A stretch of 64,000 bases of DNA from Lysobacteraceae bacterium NML03-0222 (GTDB taxonomy: Bacteria; Pseudomonadota; Gammaproteobacteria; Xanthomonadales; Xanthomonadaceae): positions 37,077-101,076 of the forward strand of contig NWQM01000007.1 of the NCBI GenBank assembly GCA_002798195.1. Reading direction: 5' to 3'. Both the position numbers and the translations under genes were made by a program. Each line of letters starts with the position of its first letter. Within the stretch, counting starts at the first letter, position 1. The notes under the pieces are model-generated. The model was given only the letters and a program-made list of their open reading frames with translations, ran no database searches and had not been told where the DNA came from. Of this stretch, positions 1 to 8,880 are shown piece after piece.

Positions 1-654
1 CCAGCCCGGTCTTGCGGCGACTTGTTCCGGACGGAATTTCTTGCCACACCAGGAGCCGATGATGATGTCCGGTGCGCGGCGGATAACTTCATCGCCATCG
101 GCCAGAATGCGGTTTTTGGCCAGCGCCTCGGCGGCATGCTCGGGGAATATGTCATCACCGCCGGCGGTCGCAATCAGCTCGCTGACCCAGCCAATACCGC
201 TAATCATCGGCGTATCCCATTCTTCGAAATACACCTTGGGACGTCGCGGCAGGCGCGCAGCTTCGGCGGCGACCACGTCAATACCGCGCTGCAAGGCGGC
301 GGCGTAATCATCGGCCTTGGCGGCCGCACCGACCAGTGCGCCCAACCTGCGAATGTAGTCAAGAATGCCCTCGACGCTGCGATGATTGGCAATCCAGACT
401 TCGACGCCAGCACGCACCAGCTCTGCGGCGATATCGGCCTGAATATCGGAAAAGCCAATCACCAAATCCGGCTGCAAGGCCACAATCGCATCGGTCTTGG
501 CACGGGTAAAGGCGCTGACCTTGGGCTTTTCACGTCGCGCCTGTGCTGGCCGCACGGTAAAGCCGGAAATGCCGACAATCCGATCTTGCTCGCCCAGCGC
601 GTACAGGGTTTCGGTGGGTTCTTCGGTCAGGCAGACGATGCGCCGCGGCCCCAT
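1..654 (-). CDS. Cobalamin/Fe-siderophore-binding protein (BtuF-like), partial at window edge
   Basis: Reading the minus strand from an ATG at 654 gives 218 codons open to the window edge, so the C-terminus is missing. The start MGPRRIVCLTEEPTETLYALG and the later segments VVALQPDL-like (IVALQPDLVIGFSDIQ) and VGALVGAAAKADDYA are typical of periplasmic binding protein family 2 (BtuF/FhuD fold), which captures cobalamin or ferric siderophores. No signal peptide is visible at this start, so it could act in the cytoplasm or its true start could be further upstream; none was evident. Codirectional with and downstream of pdxH by 22 bp. Ligand cannot be told from sequence. Confidence 0.8.
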   Translation of the reverse strand, partial: MGPRRIVCLTEEPTETLYALGEQDRIVGISGFTVRPAQARREKPKVSAFTRAKTDAIVALQPDLVIGFSDIQADIAAELVRAGVEVWIANHRSVEGILDYIRRLGALVGAAAKADDYAAALQRGIDVVAAEAARLPRRPKVYFEEWDTPMISGIGWVSELIATAGGDDIFPEHAAEALAKNRILADGDEVIRRAPDIIIGSWCGKKFRPEQVAARPGW

Positions 655-676
655 TATTGACAGGCGCCTGCACGCA

Positions 677-1279
677 TCAGGGATAGAGCATGCGCTTGTG
701 CCAGTGGCCGTCGGCATCACGCTCGTACAAACAGCGCTGGTGCAGGCGGAATTTGGCGCCATACCAGAATTCGATAGCGCGCGGCACCACGCGGGTGCCT
801 GACCAGGTGGCCGGGCGCGGCACGTCGCGGCCGGCAAACTCACGCTCGAAGTCACTGATGCGCGCCTCAAAGGTTTCGCGCCTGTCCAGCGTGCGTGATT
901 GCTGCGAAGCCCAGGCACCAATCTGGCTCATGCGCGGGCGGCTGGCAAAATAGGCATCGGCCTCGTCCGCGCTGACTGGCTGGGTATCGCCCTCGATACG
1001 CACTTCGATACCGGCTTCGCCCAGATGCGGCCACCAGAACAGCAGCGCCGCCTGCGGGTTGGCAGCCAGCTCCGTGCCCTTGCGGCCATCGGTATGGCTG
1101 TAAAACACAAAGCCGCGCGCATCAAAATCTTTCAGCAGCACGATGCGTGCCGCCGGTCGTCCTTGCGCATCGGCGGTGGCCAGGGTCATGCCGGTGGGCT
1201 CCGGCTCGCATTCACGGGCACGTGCAAACAGGCTGGCAAAGGTGTCGATGGCTTCGGCAAGCAGAGATTCGGTATTCAT
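677..1279 (-). CDS. pdxH: Pyridoxamine 5'-phosphate oxidase
   Basis: About 200 residues, the usual PdxH length. It oxidises PNP and PMP to pyridoxal 5'-phosphate using FMN, the last step of vitamin B6 synthesis. Recognisable family segments are RIVLLKDFDARGFVFYSH (FMN/substrate site), AALLFWWPHLG, RPRMSQIGAWASQQS, and the C-terminal block RFRLHQRCLYER followed by the terminal RMLYP. A further-upstream in-frame start would add 14 residues overlapping aroK; the ATG at 1279 gives the conserved family N-terminus and is chosen. It diverges from aroK with only 17 bp between the start codons. Confidence 0.93.
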   Translation of the reverse strand: MNTESLLAEAIDTFASLFARARECEPEPTGMTLATADAQGRPAARIVLLKDFDARGFVFYSHTDGRKGTELAANPQAALLFWWPHLGEAGIEVRIEGDTQPVSADEADAYFASRPRMSQIGAWASQQSRTLDRRETFEARISDFEREFAGRDVPRPATWSGTRVVPRAIEFWYGAKFRLHQRCLYERDADGHWHKRMLYP

Positions 1280-1296
1280 TGCGGTATTGTCTCCCG

Positions 1297-1857
1297 ATGA
1301 AGTCCGCAATGCACCCTGCAATCTTGCTGCACAAACCTGCCAATCTGGTACTCATCGGCCCGATGGGTGCGGGCAAAACCTCGATTGGCAAACGCCTGGC
1401 TGAGGCACTCGGGCTGCGCTTTGTCGATGCCGACCGTGAACTGGAGCAGCGCACGGGCGCGAGCATTGCGCAAATTTTCGACTGCGAGGGCGAGGCGGGA
1501 TTCCGTCGCCGCGAATCGCAGCTTCTGGCCGAGCTTTTGGCAAATCAACGCTTATTGATTGCCACCGGCGGTGGCGTGGTTCTGGCTGCGGAAAACCGCG
1601 CAGCGCTTGCCAGAGGAGCTTTCGTGGTGCATTTGCATGTCAGTGTCGCCGAGCAATTGCAGCGCTTGGCGCGTTGCCGCAGCCGTCCACTGTTGCAGCG
1701 TCCCGACCGCGAGCAAGCGCTTACGCAAATGGCCGCAATCCGCAATCCGCTGTATGCGCAAGTGGCCGACCTGCATTTCGATACTGAAAGTCATGGCCCG
1801 GATGAGGCCGCCCATCTTTTACAGCAGCTGCTACAACAACATGGGGTGCTGACATGA
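1297..1857 (+). CDS. aroK: Shikimate kinase
   Basis: 186 residues. Phosphorylates shikimate at the 3-hydroxyl with ATP in the chorismate pathway. Walker A (GPMGAGKTS) is at residues 21-29, followed by the shikimate-binding FVDADRELE block, the GFRRRE loop, and GGGVV, all diagnostic of AroK. An open frame extends far upstream through pdxH but has no family similarity; ATG 1297 (or ATG 1309) gives the correct N-terminus. Its stop overlaps the aroB start by four bases (ATGA), so the two are translationally coupled. Confidence 0.95.
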   Translation: MKSAMHPAILLHKPANLVLIGPMGAGKTSIGKRLAEALGLRFVDADRELEQRTGASIAQIFDCEGEAGFRRRESQLLAELLANQRLLIATGGGVVLAAENRAALARGAFVVHLHVSVAEQLQRLARCRSRPLLQRPDREQALTQMAAIRNPLYAQVADLHFDTESHGPDEAAHLLQQLLQQHGVLT

Positions 1858-2939
1858 GTATCGAAAGCGTTGCGGTGGGCGGCGCTGCCCCCTATCGCAT
1901 CGATATTGGCGCAGGGCTGCTGGGTGATGAGGCGCGTCTGGCCGCACACTGGCGCGGTCGCCATGCACTGGTACTGAGTGATCGCCATGTCGCCCGGCAT
2001 CATGCACAGAAACTGATGGATGCGCTCGCCCGCGCCAAACCACAGGCCGATATTCGCCTGCACACGATTGCCGCCGGAGAGGCCTCGAAAACCCTGGCGA
2101 GCTTCTCCGAAGTGATTGATGCACTGGCGGCGCAGGGCGCGACCCGCGATGCCTGCGTGTTTGCCCTTGGCGGCGGCGTGGTCGGAGATTTGGCTGGGTT
2201 TGCTGCCGCCTGCTGGATGCGTGGCATCGACTGCGTGCAATTGCCCACCTCACTGCTGGCGATGGTGGATTCCTCGGTCGGCGGCAAGACTGCGGTGGAC
2301 ATATCAGCCGGCAAGAATCTGGTCGGCGCCTTTCATCTGCCGCGCGCGGTCATCATCGACACTGACACCCTGCAGACCTTGCCACGGCGCGAAGTCGCCG
2401 CAGGACTGGCCGAAGTGGTCAAATACGGCGCGATTTTCGATGCGGCTTTCCTGGACTGGCTGGAAAGCCGGGCCGATGCACTGCTGGCGCTGGACGAAGC
2501 CACGCTCCAATACGCCATCGCCGCCAGCTGCCGCTACAAGGCAGCCGTGGTCGAGCGCGACCCGTTTGAACATGGCGAGCGCGCCCTGCTCAATTTCGGC
2601 CATACCTTCGCCCACGCCATCGAGGCCGAACAAGGCTTCGGCGGCCTGGTGCATGGCGAAGCCGTCGCCATCGGCATGGTGTTGGCCGCGCGCCTTTCCA
2701 CCCGGCTCGGGCTTGCGCCGCAACCACACGGCGAGCGCCTCGCCCGGCTGTTGGCGCGGTTACACCTGCCCACCACCCTGCCCGAGGGCTTGGATGCTGA
2801 AGCATTGCTGGCACGCATGCGGCTGGACAAAAAAGCCAGCGCCCACGGCCTGCGCTTTGTCCTCTGGCGTGGCGCGGGCAAGGCCGAGCTGGTCAGCGCC
2901 GTGGATGAGCAGGCGGTGCGCGCCGTTTTGCGCGATTGA
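1854..2939 (+). CDS. aroB: 3-dehydroquinate synthase
   Basis: 361 residues, normal length. Converts DAHP to 3-dehydroquinate, the second shikimate-pathway step, using NAD and a divalent metal. Visible signatures: GGGVVGDLAGFAAACWMRGI (NAD-binding region, near residue 105), PTSLLAMVDSSVGGKTAVD, GKNLVGAFHLP and the metal-binding LNFGHTFAHAIE. Starts inside the aroK stop and is followed after about 40 bp by the WGR gene, forming an aroK-aroB-WGR-hemE run. Confidence 0.97.
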   Translation: MSIESVAVGGAAPYRIDIGAGLLGDEARLAAHWRGRHALVLSDRHVARHHAQKLMDALARAKPQADIRLHTIAAGEASKTLASFSEVIDALAAQGATRDACVFALGGGVVGDLAGFAAACWMRGIDCVQLPTSLLAMVDSSVGGKTAVDISAGKNLVGAFHLPRAVIIDTDTLQTLPRREVAAGLAEVVKYGAIFDAAFLDWLESRADALLALDEATLQYAIAASCRYKAAVVERDPFEHGERALLNFGHTFAHAIEAEQGFGGLVHGEAVAIGMVLAARLSTRLGLAPQPHGERLARLLARLHLPTTLPEGLDAEALLARMRLDKKASAHGLRFVLWRGAGKAELVSAVDEQAVRAVLRD

Positions 2940-2978
2940 AAAGCGCGGCAAATAGCGTGCAGCCTCTACAATGTGCGC

Positions 2979-3251
2979 ATGCACCTCCTCCTGCAACAAC
3001 AACACCCCAAAGCCGGTGAAGCGCCGCGCTTTGTCCAGTTCACCCTGCAGCCTGACTTGTTCGGTGGCTGGATGCTGCTGCGTGAAAGCGGCCAGCAGGG
3101 ACAGACGCGCACTACGCTGCGCCGCGAGCAATATCTTGACCATGCCACTGCGCTTGCCGCGCTGCAAAAGGCGCGCGATGCACAACTCAAAAGAGGTTTT
3201 GCGCTGATGTCGGGCATGGCATCGACAACCCAAGGTGAATTGTTGAGATGA
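2979..3251 (+). CDS. Small WGR-domain protein
   Basis: 90 residues. The core QPDLFGGWMLLRESGQQGQ followed by a tyrosine-containing helix and a C-terminal KRGFAL motif matches the WGR fold found in PARPs and in stand-alone bacterial proteins (here the W-G-R tripeptide itself reads ESG, so it is a variant). WGR domains are thought to bind nucleic acid or mediate protein contact; the role of the stand-alone form is unknown. A GTG six bases upstream is an alternative start. Its stop overlaps the hemE start (ATGA), and a small gene in this position between aroB and hemE is a pattern known from Xanthomonas-type genomes. Confidence 0.75.
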   Translation: MHLLLQQQHPKAGEAPRFVQFTLQPDLFGGWMLLRESGQQGQTRTTLRREQYLDHATALAALQKARDAQLKRGFALMSGMASTTQGELLR

Positions 3252-4321
3252 AAAACGACCGATTCCTGCGCGCCCTGCGCCGCGAACCCGTGGATGCCAC
3301 GCCGGTATGGCTGATGCGCCAGGCCGGACGCTATCTGCCCGAATACCGCGCCACTCGCAAGGCGGCCGGCAGCTTCCTGGCGATGGCGAAGAACCCGGAA
3401 ATCGCCTGCGAAGTCACCCTGCAACCGCTGCGGCGCTTTCCGCTGGATGCAGCGATTTTGTTTTCGGACATCCTCACCGTGCCCGACGCCATGGGGCTTG
3501 GCCTGTACTTTGTCGAAGGCGAAGGCCCGAAATTCGAGCGTCCGGTACGCGATGCCGACGCCGTTGCCCAACTCGCCGTGCCGGACATGGAAGCCGAGCT
3601 TGGCTATGTGATGGATGCGGTACGGCTGATTCGCCGCGAACTGGACGGGCAGGTACCGCTGATCGGCTTTTCCGGCAGCCCCTGGACGCTGGCCTGCTAT
3701 ATGGTTGAAGGCGGCGGCAGCAAGGACTTTGCCCGCATCAAGGCGATGGCCTATAGCGAGCCTGCACTGCTGCACCGCTTGCTGGATATCACCACCGATG
3801 CGGTGATTGCCTACCTTGCCGCACAACGTGCCGCCGGCGCCCAGGCGCTGCAGGTATTCGACACTTGGGGCGGGGTACTGTCTCCAGCGCTATACCGCGA
3901 GTTTTCGCTGCGCTATCTGCAGCGTATTGCCCGCGAACTGCCGCGCGGCGAGGGCGCCGAGCGCACCCCGCTGATTCTGTTCGGCAAGGGTTGCGGCCAG
4001 CATCTTGAGCAACTGGCCGCGACCGGCACCGACGCACTCGGCATTGACTGGACGACGTCGCTGAGCGATGCCCGCAGCCGCACCCATGGTCAGGTCGCGC
4101 TGCAAGGCAATCTCGACCCGACCACGCTGTATGCCAGCCCGGAGGCAATCCGCGCCGAAGTGCGCAAGGCGCTGGATGATTATGCCCAGGCCAACGGCGG
4201 CTCACGCGAGGGTCATGTGTTCAATCTTGGACATGGCATGTCGCCGGACATGAACCCCGAGCATGTGGCGGTACTGGTGGACGAAGTGCACCGCCACAGC
4301 CATCGCCAAGCCGCTGTCTGA
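3248..4321 (+). CDS. hemE: Uroporphyrinogen decarboxylase
   Basis: 357 residues, standard length. Decarboxylates uroporphyrinogen III to coproporphyrinogen III in haem synthesis. The N-terminal signature TPVWLMRQAGRYLPEYR (residues 18-34), DAAILFSDILTVPDAMG, the SGSPWTLACYMVEGGGSKDF block and the C-terminal HVFNLGHGMSPDMNPEHV are all present. Start overlaps the upstream WGR gene by four bases. Ends just before a strong perfect hairpin at 4327-4360. Confidence 0.97.
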   Translation: MKNDRFLRALRREPVDATPVWLMRQAGRYLPEYRATRKAAGSFLAMAKNPEIACEVTLQPLRRFPLDAAILFSDILTVPDAMGLGLYFVEGEGPKFERPVRDADAVAQLAVPDMEAELGYVMDAVRLIRRELDGQVPLIGFSGSPWTLACYMVEGGGSKDFARIKAMAYSEPALLHRLLDITTDAVIAYLAAQRAAGAQALQVFDTWGGVLSPALYREFSLRYLQRIARELPRGEGAERTPLILFGKGCGQHLEQLAATGTDALGIDWTTSLSDARSRTHGQVALQGNLDPTTLYASPEAIRAEVRKALDDYAQANGGSREGHVFNLGHGMSPDMNPEHVAVLVDEVHRHSHRQAAV

Positions 4322-4326
4322 ATAAC

Positions 4327-4360
4327 CGAAGGCGAGAGTCCTGCAGGACTCTCGCCTTCG
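4327..4360. terminator. Perfect 34-bp palindrome between convergent genes
   Basis: The sequence from CGAAGGCGAGAGTCC to its exact reverse complement forms a 17-bp perfect inverted repeat with no unpaired centre. It lies 6 bp after the hemE stop and 34 bp before the stop of the convergent kinase gene, so it likely terminates both transcripts. Neither side has a clear T-tract, which is unusual for an intrinsic terminator. Confidence 0.7.
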
Positions 4361-4394
4361 CACAAAGCCCACCTGGGCGCCTGCTCAAGGCCGC

Positions 4395-7300
4395 CTATTT
4401 CCTCAATACTTCCGCCAGCATTTCCGAAGTAACTGGCTTGCGCAGCAAGTGGCTGAAGCCTGCCGCCTTGACCTTGGCCTCCAGGTCTGGCTCAGCGCTG
4501 GCAGTAACGGCAATCAGTGGGGCATTTTGACCGCAGGCACGCAGCTGGCGCGCCAACTCGAAGCCATCCATGCCGGGCAAGTCCAAATCCAGCAGCAGCC
4601 TGTCAAAATGCTGCGTGGCATTCTCTGCCAATGCCGCCAGCGCATGTTCGGCATGTCGTACCTGATGCCCCAACGCCTGCAATAGCAAGACCAATACTTC
4701 TGCAACCACCGGGTCATCTTCCACCAGCAATAAATGTAAGTGGGCATCCACTTGCGAGGGCTTGTCGGCAGCCCCGGTCGCTGGCATTGCTGCCGCAGCC
4801 AGCGGCAATTGCACGCTGAAACAGCTGCCCTGTCCGGGTGTGCTCTGTAGCTCGATGGTGCCGCCCATCGCCGCTGCCAGCTCCCGGCTGATGGCAAGCC
4901 CCAGCCCGCTGCCACCATATCCGGCACCATTACGTGGCGCCTCGCCCTGCTCGAAACGCTGGAACAGACGCCGGCTTTCCTCGGCGCTCAGGCCAGGCCC
5001 GGTATCACGCACATGAAACACAACGCCTGCGGAGGTATCCGCCATCAGCTGTAGCGATACGGCGCCAGAGTCTGTGAATTTGATGGCATTGCCCAAAAGA
5101 TTGAGCAGGATTTGCTCCACCCGGGTGCGGTCACCGATGAGCCAGGCAGGCGCATCGGCGCTGATCTGACAATCGAACTGCAAACCTTTTTTCTCCGCCA
5201 GTGGCTGCATCAATGCCGCTACTTCATTCACCAGTTGCTGCATATCGAAAGGCGCCTCAATCAATACCAGCTTGCCTGCCTCCACCCGCGCCAAATCCAG
5301 TGCATCGTTGACCAGATGCAACAGATGCTTGCCCGCACTCTGAATGGCCTCAACCTGCGCGCGCTGACGCACATCCAGCGCGCTTCCCTGCAACAATTCG
5401 GACATGCCCAGCACACCGGTCAATGGTGTGCGGATTTCATGCCCCATGGTGGCGAGGAAACGGCTTTTGGCCTGCGAGGCTTGCTCGGCCAGGCAACGCC
5501 GCTGCTCGGCCAACTGCCATTCGTGTTTGCGCCTGAGGCGCTGCCGCCAGATGCGTACCAGCAGCCAGAGCATCACCCATAACAGCACCCCGGCAGCCAG
5601 CATCGCCCAGCCGGATCGCCACCACGGCGGTGTAACGACAAAGGCCAGCTGTTGCTCTTTGGCCATATTGCCGTAGGCATCACGGGCACGCATATGCAGC
5701 ACATAATGTCCCGGCGGCAAGCCGGTGAAAATACGCTCCCCCTGAGCGCCATGATCCACCCAATCTTTGTCGAAGCCTTGCAAGCGGCTCCAGTAGCGCA
5801 CCGCTGCCGGATCATCAAAGCTAAGCAAATGCCCGATCATGCGCAGCTCGCGGTCATCCGACTCAAGCTCCAGCGCATGCCTGCCAGGCCGCAGACTGAC
5901 CCACTCCCCGTTACGGCGCACATCCACCGCATCAATCTTGAGTACCGGAGTACGAATTTCAGGATCGGGATAGCGTGTATCAATCAACACCAATGTACCG
6001 GCATCGGTGGTTGCCGCGAGCAGACCCTGCGCACTTATCGCAAGGCTCCGGTCAAGAAACTCCTGGCTGGCCAGGCCATTGGCAATGCCATAAGTGCGCA
6101 AATGCTGATGCGCCGGATCCCAAAGAAAAATCCCGCGCCGGCTGGACAGCCACACCCGCTGTCGTTCATCAATCACAAGTCCACCCGCTTCGATGGCCGG
6201 CAGTTCCTGGCCTGCCGGCACTTCTGCCACCTTCGTCCATCGGCCGTTTTGATATTGATGGCGCTCCAGTCCTTCCAGACGATGCAGCCAAAGCGCATCC
6301 TTGCCATCAAAGGCAAAGGCAAATACCCGCTTGCCTGCCAGCCCATCGGGTACCACCAGGCGCTCCCGGGTTTCATCCAGCCAGCCAAGGCCATGACTGC
6401 CTGCCACCCAAAGCCGGCCGCCAGCATCCACCGCAACAGCTTCACTATCACCTGCGCCAAGGCCGTTTGCTGCGCTGGCGGCGATGACTTTCAGCACCTT
6501 GCCGGTTGCGATATCGCGCTGCTGCAAGCCGTAACCCTGGATGGAAATCCACAAGGTGTTCCCGGCACCTGCGGTCATCAAGTCGAGAAAGCCTGCCGCT
6601 GGCAATGGGTCCTGTGCACTGTCCACATGCCAGCGCTGCAACTGGTTGTTCTCATCCAGGCGCAACAAACCCAGCCGGACATCGCCCAGCCACACGCGGT
6701 GGTTTGCATCCTCGTAAATCGCCATCGGCTTGATTTGGCGCAGTGCCTCATGACGCTGCTTGCCATCGATGTATTCGGCAATACCGCCCGCATCCACTCT
6801 TTCGATATGACCATCCGCCCCGGCAATCCATACCCCGCCCCTGCGCGCCGGGGCAAGGCTGCGATACATCTCCGAGGCCAGCCCGTGTTCTGCACGCCCC
6901 CGCTTGAGCTCGGCGACGCTACGCCAGTCCGAGCGCAAAAAGCCCAAACCCACACCGGGAACGCCCACCCACAAACCCCCATCGGCGTGCATTTTCAGTC
7001 CCATTACCGAGCGCAGTGTGGCGCCTTCGTCTGCCATCACCGGCAACGGAATGGCATCATCCCCCGCGACCCGCCACAACCTGCGCTGACTGCCCAGCCA
7101 CATGCTGCCATTGCCCGCGGCTGCCATCGAAACCACCGCATTGGGACGCTCGAACATCGACGAATACGGTAGCCGCAACCACTGCCCATTGGCTTCACGG
7201 CGAAACAGGCCGGTACTGCTGCCCACCCACAGCCGGCCGTTCTCCAGCAGCAGCGAATAAATCATTCCGTCATTGCGGTGATCCGGCAATTCAATGCGCT

Positions 7301-7916
7301 GCACTTGCCTGCCATCCCAATACGCCAATCCACGGCGGGTACCAATCCACAGCCCGCCATGCGCGTCGGCTGCCATGGAAAGCACGGTGTTGGATGGCAG
7401 CTCGGCCAGCGACTGAAGCTGCCATTTTTTCGGGTCATCGCTTTCTGCCCTGATCTGGAATACCCCGGCATTGGAGGTGCCAAGCCAAAGCGTGTCGCCA
7501 CGACTGGCAAAGGCGAATACATCGCTGTCACCAAGCTCGGGATGCGTTTTACTGTTCAGCAGCGCAAATCCGGCACGATCCGCCCCCAACATCGCCACCC
7601 CGCCAAACTCCACGGCAACCCATAGCCGGTCATGGCTGTCCACATGCATCGCCTGGACATGATTATTGGGCAGCGAATCCGGCATGTGCGGGTCATGCCG
7701 CCAGATGCGAAAGCCCTGACCGTCATAGCGTGCCAGGCCATCCGCACTGCCAAGCCAAACAAAGCCAGCGCGGTCTATCTCAATCGCGTTCAGCGCCGTG
7801 GATGGCAGGCCATCACGCGCACCCAGAATCCGCAAATGCGGTATTTCCGGCACTTGTGCGCACACAACGCCTTCCACGCATAGCAGCAGAGCCAAAATCC
7901 AGACAAACAGGCGCAT
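4395..7916 (-). CDS. Hybrid sensor histidine kinase with two-component propeller sensor and receiver
   Basis: 1173 residues. Order: cleavable signal peptide (about 1-20); a long periplasmic region of tandem Reg_prop repeats (recurring W-V/L-G-x-x-x-G-L blades such as FVWLGSADGLARYDG) forming beta-propellers; a Y_Y_Y domain (about 680-760); one TM helix (about 770-790); HisKA with the H-box MGHEIRTPL (His826); HATPase_c with the N-box GNAIKFT (Asn943), DTGPGL and GSGLGLAIS; and a C-terminal receiver with phosphoacceptor Asp1110 (LLLDLDLPGMDG) and Lys1160. Unlike the Bacteroidetes HTCS proteins it resembles, there is no AraC-type DNA-binding domain, so it must signal through another protein. 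The ligand is unknown; relatives often sense carbohydrates or peptides. No cognate regulator is adjacent. Confidence 0.92.
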   Translation of the reverse strand: MRLFVWILALLLCVEGVVCAQVPEIPHLRILGARDGLPSTALNAIEIDRAGFVWLGSADGLARYDGQGFRIWRHDPHMPDSLPNNHVQAMHVDSHDRLWVAVEFGGVAMLGADRAGFALLNSKTHPELGDSDVFAFASRGDTLWLGTSNAGVFQIRAESDDPKKWQLQSLAELPSNTVLSMAADAHGGLWIGTRRGLAYWDGRQVQRIELPDHRNDGMIYSLLLENGRLWVGSSTGLFRREANGQWLRLPYSSMFERPNAVVSMAAAGNGSMWLGSQRRLWRVAGDDAIPLPVMADEGATLRSVMGLKMHADGGLWVGVPGVGLGFLRSDWRSVAELKRGRAEHGLASEMYRSLAPARRGGVWIAGADGHIERVDAGGIAEYIDGKQRHEALRQIKPMAIYEDANHRVWLGDVRLGLLRLDENNQLQRWHVDSAQDPLPAAGFLDLMTAGAGNTLWISIQGYGLQQRDIATGKVLKVIAASAANGLGAGDSEAVAVDAGGRLWVAGSHGLGWLDETRERLVVPDGLAGKRVFAFAFDGKDALWLHRLEGLERHQYQNGRWTKVAEVPAGQELPAIEAGGLVIDERQRVWLSSRRGIFLWDPAHQHLRTYGIANGLASQEFLDRSLAISAQGLLAATTDAGTLVLIDTRYPDPEIRTPVLKIDAVDVRRNGEWVSLRPGRHALELESDDRELRMIGHLLSFDDPAAVRYWSRLQGFDKDWVDHGAQGERIFTGLPPGHYVLHMRARDAYGNMAKEQQLAFVVTPPWWRSGWAMLAAGVLLWVMLWLLVRIWRQRLRRKHEWQLAEQRRCLAEQASQAKSRFLATMGHEIRTPLTGVLGMSELLQGSALDVRQRAQVEAIQSAGKHLLHLVNDALDLARVEAGKLVLIEAPFDMQQLVNEVAALMQPLAEKKGLQFDCQISADAPAWLIGDRTRVEQILLNLLGNAIKFTDSGAVSLQLMADTSAGVVFHVRDTGPGLSAEESRRLFQRFEQGEAPRNGAGYGGSGLGLAISRELAAAMGGTIELQSTPGQGSCFSVQLPLAAAAMPATGAADKPSQVDAHLHLLLVEDDPVVAEVLVLLLQALGHQVRHAEHALAALAENATQHFDRLLLDLDLPGMDGFELARQLRACGQNAPLIAVTASAEPDLEAKVKAAGFSHLLRKPVTSEMLAEVLRK

Positions 7917-8042
7917 CCATCATCCCCAGTATGCAGTCACTGCCGATGCTGGCGAGCAATGCATGCAAGTGCAAGCCTTTTCATGCAGCCGCCGGATTTG
8001 CACGCTACAGTGCCTGCCACGACTTAGTACGGAGCCAGCCTT

Positions 8043-8591
8043 ATGACGATTCGTTCAGCCAGCACCGACTGGAATGCGCTTGCCAAATTCTTCCATTGGA
8101 GCATTGTGGTTTTATTGCTGCTCCAGGGTGTTGCCGCGGTATTGATGGACGGCTTTCCACGCGAAATGCGCGGCACGCTGATGATGTTGCACAAATCGAC
8201 AGGGGTTTTGATTTTGCTGCTTGCCATTGCGCGGGTCGCATGGCGCTTGTTGAACAAGGCACCGCCGCCACTGCCGGAAGTCAGTCCCGCCAACCGCGTG
8301 CTGGCGCAACTGGGACATGGACTGCTGTATCTGCTGCTGTTTGCCGTGCCGCTGAGCGGCTTTCTGATGTCAGCCTATGGTGGGCGCGTCACCGAATTTT
8401 ATGGCCTGTTTGCCCTGCCCAATTTTGTGGCCGCCAATGACGCCATGAACGAGCTGATGCAAAAAATCCACGAGCCGCTGTTCTTTGCCCTGGTATTGGC
8501 AGCGGCCGGTCATGCCGCAGCGGCGCTGTATCACCACTACATCAAGCGCGACGCCACGCTGATACGCATGCTTCCGGGCAACAAGACTTAA
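8043..8591 (+). CDS. Cytochrome b561 family membrane protein
   Basis: 182 residues with four predicted membrane helices (about 15-35, 50-70, 88-110, 143-163). Histidines in the family positions H18 (FFHWS), H50 (LHKSTG), H143 (KIHEPL) and H157 (AAGHAAA) can ligate two b-haems. Proteins of this type pass electrons from quinol to acceptors such as superoxide or periplasmic partners. The stop overlaps the convergent glutaredoxin-like gene by four bases. No strong ribosome site is seen. Confidence 0.9.
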   Translation: MTIRSASTDWNALAKFFHWSIVVLLLLQGVAAVLMDGFPREMRGTLMMLHKSTGVLILLLAIARVAWRLLNKAPPPLPEVSPANRVLAQLGHGLLYLLLFAVPLSGFLMSAYGGRVTEFYGLFALPNFVAANDAMNELMQKIHEPLFFALVLAAAGHAAAALYHHYIKRDATLIRMLPGNKT

Positions 8592-8821
8592 GTCACATCC
8601 TGCAAAAACGCCCGCGCAGTGGCAGCATCGAACGGCCAGCGCAGCTCCCTGCCACTGCGCCGGTGCTGCAATACCGGCACCTGCAGGCCATAGCGCGCTT
8701 CCAGCAGCTCATCCTCATCAATGAACACACTGTCAAACTCTGGCCAACCCGCTTCTGCCAGCACCGCCAGTGCCTGGTCGCAGAGATGACAATCATCGCG
8801 TTGGTACACAATCCAGTCCAT
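8588..8821 (-). CDS. Glutaredoxin-like (DUF836) family protein
   Basis: 77 residues. A thioredoxin-fold mini-protein with the redox pair C11-H-L-C14 (DDCHLCDQAL), a conserved cis-proline region (YGLQVPVLQ) and a C-terminal helix. Members are usually annotated as glutaredoxin family thioredoxin-like proteins; substrate unknown. It is convergent with and slightly overlaps the cytochrome b561 gene. Confidence 0.85.
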   Translation of the reverse strand: MDWIVYQRDDCHLCDQALAVLAEAGWPEFDSVFIDEDELLEARYGLQVPVLQHRRSGRELRWPFDAATARAFLQDVT

Positions 8822-8880
8822 TTCAAAACGGCGCTTCAGGTTCGCACCTAGAATAGCCGCAATTTTTCGGAACTCATCTC

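Noticed and set aside
5652..7172. Long plus-strand open frame of about 506 codons
   Set aside because: Antisense to the hybrid kinase, with a composition (excess His, Gln, Pro, Cys) typical of a shadow frame and no recognisable domain.
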